This document shows, piece by piece, positions 60,457 through 64,000 of a stretch of 64,000 nucleotides of DNA. The notes under the pieces are model-generated. The model had not been told where the DNA came from and ran no database searches. It was given only the letters and a program-made list of their open reading frames with translations. The stretch's first letter is position 1; each line of letters begins with the position of its first letter. Origin of the DNA: Dillenia suffruticosa (lineage: Eukaryota > Streptophyta > Magnoliopsida > Dilleniales > Dilleniaceae); contig JAVTVX010000035.1 of assembly GCA_033439265.1 (NCBI GenBank), positions 21,168,001-21,232,000 of the forward strand, in the 5' to 3' direction. Both the position numbers and the translations under genes were made by a program.

Positions 60457-60942
60457 TCTCTCTCCCAAAGCTGAAGCCTTTTTTCTTCCTCTTGAACTTC
60501 CCTCTCACAAGCTCCGAATCGCGATGTTTCCGCTCTTCGAGTACACACACACACAAACGGCCGTATTTCTGCGATCGAGAAATTGAGGTGAGAGAGAGAG
60601 AAATTGAGGGAGCGTGTGGGATTGGCTTTTGTACGGGGGGGAAGACTAGAGCACAGTGCAGTGTCAGAACATCAGAGAACGCACGAAGCGGACCTGAGAT
60701 GCTTTTATTAAATCCACCTTTTTTAAAGTCGGTCTAGATTCCGTAGAAACAGAGGTTGTTTGTTGCGTTCACCCAAGCACATATGCACCACAACGGTAAA
60801 ATTTCCGAATCCACCCAAAGCCAAAAAGACCACTTTAATCTCCAATCCCCTTTTATTTTAAACTTTTCTCCTCTTCCATTTTTCTACCCCCTCCCTTGCA
60901 TCTAATGACCCAAACTTAATCATTGTTACAACAGAGTAAATT

Positions 60943-60983
<41 letters not shown>

Positions 60984-62691
60984 ATGTAGATACTCGAATT
61001 CAAAAATTTTACAAAAAAATAGAGAAATGTATAAGTTGATTTATTAATCATGTTAATCGCAATAATATTAATACTAATATAACCCGTTAATAGAATATCT
61101 TAATTGATTTAGGTGTGTTTAAGACTTTCATATTTATTATTACTTTTTATTGAAGGGTTGAATACTCAAAATATAGAATGTTTATAAAATAGTTAGATTT
61201 TCTCTTGGAAGGATAAAAAAATATTAATATATGAATAAATTATTTTTGATAAAAATCCTATTTAATTAATAAGTGTAACTTTAAGATTTTATAAAGGACG
61301 CTCAATTAAGAAATCAATTCCCAACGGCTGCAGACTATGAATCTGTCATTTGGCTGCATAGAGCAAATATCTATCTTCGTATTGCAATTCCCTGGAACAA
61401 CTAAAATTATGGGTCACCCATTAACATTGTCCAGCCTAACAAAAAGAAGTTCAAAATAAATAAATAAAAGAAACATTGGCCCACTTTGAGATTCCGGTGT
61501 CCTCAAACTGAATGTGATAGACATGGACCCCCAACCTCATTCCACTCAAGATATGGTGAAAAAAATGATGCATTTGATGTTTGAACTATTACAAGATTTA
61601 CCCATTTTTTATTTATGAACCTGTCTTTCCTTTTGTTTTTTTCCTAAATGCGGGAATGCTAAGGTGGTGCACCATGTGTCTTCTAAGGGGTCAGCTGGTA
61701 TGAGTTATTATTGGGTCTAATGACCAGGGTCGGACGGAAACCCCAGAAAAAACACACAAAAAAATCCCTCAGGTATCAATTATTTGTGATCTGCTTTTGA
61801 ATCAGAAGGGTTTGCGATCCGTCTCTGAAACTGAAGAAACTCGTGTTACTCTCTCTCTCTCTCTCTCTCTGATTTATATTTTTTCTTGATATAAAAATTT
61901 CTTCCATTTATTGGTGGATACGAAGTTCAATTTGTTGCTTATTTAAGTCAAATGCTAGTGCTATTTGGTCTATATTTGCTCTAAATCTGGAAAATTGTTT
62001 CGAATTTGTCGATTTAGAGTATATAAAGTGGTGGGTAAATCACAAAAGAGTCATATTTTGTTATCTGTGATGTGGATTTAGTTGTATATGTTGAACGTGC
62101 GAGCTTGAATTTTGGGGATTGTTATAGAACGTATGGTTTCTCAGTGATTGAAACGTAGAAGAAGGGTTTCTACTTTCTTGCTTGTTCTTTGATGGAAAGA
62201 ACCACAAATTTAAGATTAGGTGAAAAGGCCATCTTAAGGGTTTTACATGCCCGAAGGCATATTCGGTGCTACAGTATTGGGATTCGACTTGAAATTGATC
62301 AGGAATCAACACATGAAGTTGGTCAGAGATGGCAAGAAGAACACTGTGAAGAACTGTCAGTCTTGTTTATTTGTATGCACCATCAAGTCATTATATTTTT
62401 TCTGGCAGCAGTAAGTGCTGTAGAGTCTTAACACAGTTTGGTGTTTCATATGAAAAAGATAAAGTGATTGAGAGTGCTGCATTGGTTTACAACACCCACC
62501 TCCCACAAACTTGGCATTAGATTGAAGTTCAGGTCTACGACTGTATTGAGACAGTGCGAGACTTTTGCTTGTTTAAACCAATGGACCCATTTTACTGTCC
62601 CCTCCAGATGCATTATCTACTAATGCTCTTGTCCATGTTTATGTGGCATGTTGATTGTCATTTCTATTGTTTTTCCCTTATGTTTTGAAAG
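60457..62691. other. divergent intergenic stretch between GH17 and the MKK6-like pseudogene
   Basis: The left part is the promoter and leader of the GH17 gene. A 35-T run lies at 60946-60980 and a CT tract at 61849-61870. The frame at 62189-62431 could be remains of a first MKK exon, since it is in the right place, but I cannot align it with the family. No intact gene is seen. Confidence 0.5.
60946..60980. repeat. poly(T) run of 35
   Basis: Pure T run. It could be the tail of a minus-strand retroposed sequence lying to its right (60981 onward), but no SINE boxes are readable there. Confidence 0.9.
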
Positions 62692-63950
62692 CCTCCAGAA
62701 AATATGGAGCTAGACATCCAATTCTCATCGGAAGATCTTGAAACCATCAAAGTCATTGGAGGTGTCGTTCAACTTGTCCGGCATAAATGGGTTGGACAAT
62801 TTTTTGCATTGAAGGTAACCTATCCTACTTGGAGTGCTAATTTCTCAACTGGCTTTCTACTTTGTCGATGTTATTATCTTTGCAAAAATGTAACCTTACA
62901 TTCTTTTGTACCATATGCTTGAAGGGAAACATGGTAATGATATTAATTTTGCTGATTTTTTACAGCAATCCTTTTCGCATTCCGCTTCATTATTACAAGT
63001 TTTTTGTTTCTCAACATGAGCAGAAAATTTCAATCGTTAAAACTACTAAACTAGTATGATTAAGTGGAGTTTTGAGGAGCATGAAGTTAAGTTTCGTGGG
63101 AGACAAAAGGGCAAGAGGACAAAGCAGTTTTTGGCTACTTGTGTAGATGTTAGAAAAGCTTTCTCCCACAAATATGGATATGCTTATTTAAAATTAGCTA
63201 TTTGAAATTTGGCTATCCTGGACTTGCATCCTCCATGTGGAGGAGATACACTAATTCTCAGCAATTCTGTCTCCTTAAAACTTCTCTGAATCCGCTGTTA
63301 TTTGTTTATATCTTGGATATGCCAATTGTAATTCACTGTAGAAGCTTAACCTTATAGTCTCACTTTTGTTCATTTAACAATTTTATGACCGGTAATGCTC
63401 CCTGCAGTTTTTTAGTGGTTCATGTGATGTGATCAATGTGGTCTGTGTCATACAGGCTATCCAGATGAATATACAAGAGGAAATTCATAAACAAATTTTG
63501 TAGGAGCTGAAAATAAATTATCACAATGTCCACATGTTATTTCTTACCACTCTATCACAATGGTGTTATCTCCCTTGCGTTGGAATATATGGACCGTGGA
63601 TCTCTGGTGGATGTGGTCAGAAAAGTGAAAGCAATCCTAGAGCCCTACCTTGCAGTTGTCCGTATGGAGGTTTGTTCAGTTTTTTCTTCTGAACTAAATG
63701 AATAACTAGCAGCCAGTTCAGTAAGCATTTTTGTTTCAGAATTGCATATGACATGTTTATATTGCAGGTTCTGCAGTGTCTTGTTTACTTGCTCAATGAA
63801 AGACACATAAACATGGGGACATTAAACCATCAAATTTACTCGTAAATCATAAAGGTGAAGTGAAGATCAGTGATTTCGGTGACAGCACAAAGCTAGCTAC
63901 CTCCCTGGGTCTGCGTGCCATATTTGTTGGGACTTACATCTGCATGTAGG
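62692..63950 (+). pseudogene. MKK6: MKK6-type MAP kinase kinase, broken
   Basis: Three exon blocks match plant MKK6 (ANQ1), the kinase of the NACK-PQR cytokinesis pathway. Block A (62692-62814) reads [19 protein letters not shown] then [18 protein letters not shown], but the glycine-rich loop has lost the residues KGSG, an in-frame loss of 12 bases. Block B (63456-63669) reads IQMNIQEEIHKQIL then TAG at 63501-63503 where a Gln codon belongs, and later carries two losses that shift frame (near 63517 and 63555). Block C (63768-63949) has lost one base before the catalytic loop, changing HRDIKPSN to HGDIKPSN in the old frame, and reads [16 protein letters not shown], with the DFGVSA motif altered and the activation segment degraded. 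No active kinase can be made. The gene may continue beyond the window. Confidence 0.88.
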
Positions 63951-64000
63951 TATGTGGAGTTTTGTCCTCTCCATCTGCAGTATTCTATGGATTCAGGTTT

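Noticed and set aside
62189..62431. First exon of MKK6
   Set aside because: Position fits, but the frame lacks the family's N-terminal motifs, so I left it out of the pseudogene span.
1..64000. tRNA genes, known conserved miRNA precursors, CRISPR arrays, viral integrations
   Set aside because: Box B-like matches all sit in SINEs or MITEs, no conserved miRNA sequence I know was seen, and there are no spaced identical repeats or viral gene motifs.

Overview
The window is nuclear DNA from a eudicot plant, probably a woody one. The evidence is long AT-rich introns with GT-AG borders, many (CT)n/(GA)n and (AT)n microsatellites, tRNA-derived SINEs, hAT and Mutator-like non-autonomous elements, and plant-only families (NAC, DUF1005, GH17-X8, VSP-type acid phosphatase). 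No organellar, bacterial or viral gene set is present. The species cannot be named from the sequence.

Layout from left to right: the last two exons of a mitochondrial-processing-peptidase alpha-like gene (3.4-3.7 kb) next to a GC-rich hAT MITE; a complete six-exon NAC075-type transcription factor gene (9.17-13.35 kb); an 11-kb gene-poor stretch with a second hAT MITE, SINEs, microsatellites and a 1.25-kb Mutator-like hairpin element; a single-exon LRR gene related to LRX proteins but without an extensin tail (24.37-25.63 kb); a three-exon HAD IIIB acid phosphatase on the minus strand (27.8-31.0 kb); a two-exon DUF1005 gene on the minus strand (34.6-37.35 kb); a Derlin-1 gene with intact outer exons but a broken fifth exon (42.3-46.3 kb); two profilin genes in tandem (47.8-49.1 and 52.7-55.4 kb); a four-exon GPI-anchored GH17-X8 beta-1,3-glucanase on the minus strand (56.7-60.5 kb); and a broken MKK6-type MAP kinase kinase at the right edge (62.7-63.95 kb).

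The gene order is the main result. From what I remember of Arabidopsis, NAC075, LRR, acid phosphatase, DUF1005, DER1, PRF4, PRF2 and GH17 occur in this order on chromosome 4 (At4g29230 to At4g29360), and MKK6, GH17 and PRF3 are neighbours on chromosome 5 (At5g56580 to At5g56600). The window seems to join both sets, as expected of an ancestral block that was duplicated and then fractionated in Arabidopsis. Two of its genes, Derlin-1 and MKK6, are decaying here, which suggests that intact copies exist elsewhere in this genome.

The genes do not form an operon or a single pathway. They share broad themes: cell wall and secretory pathway (LRR protein, GH17, acid phosphatase, Derlin), actin dynamics (profilins) and developmental regulation (NAC075, MKK6). 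Exon borders were set by eye from splice signals, reading frame and family knowledge, with no alignments run.
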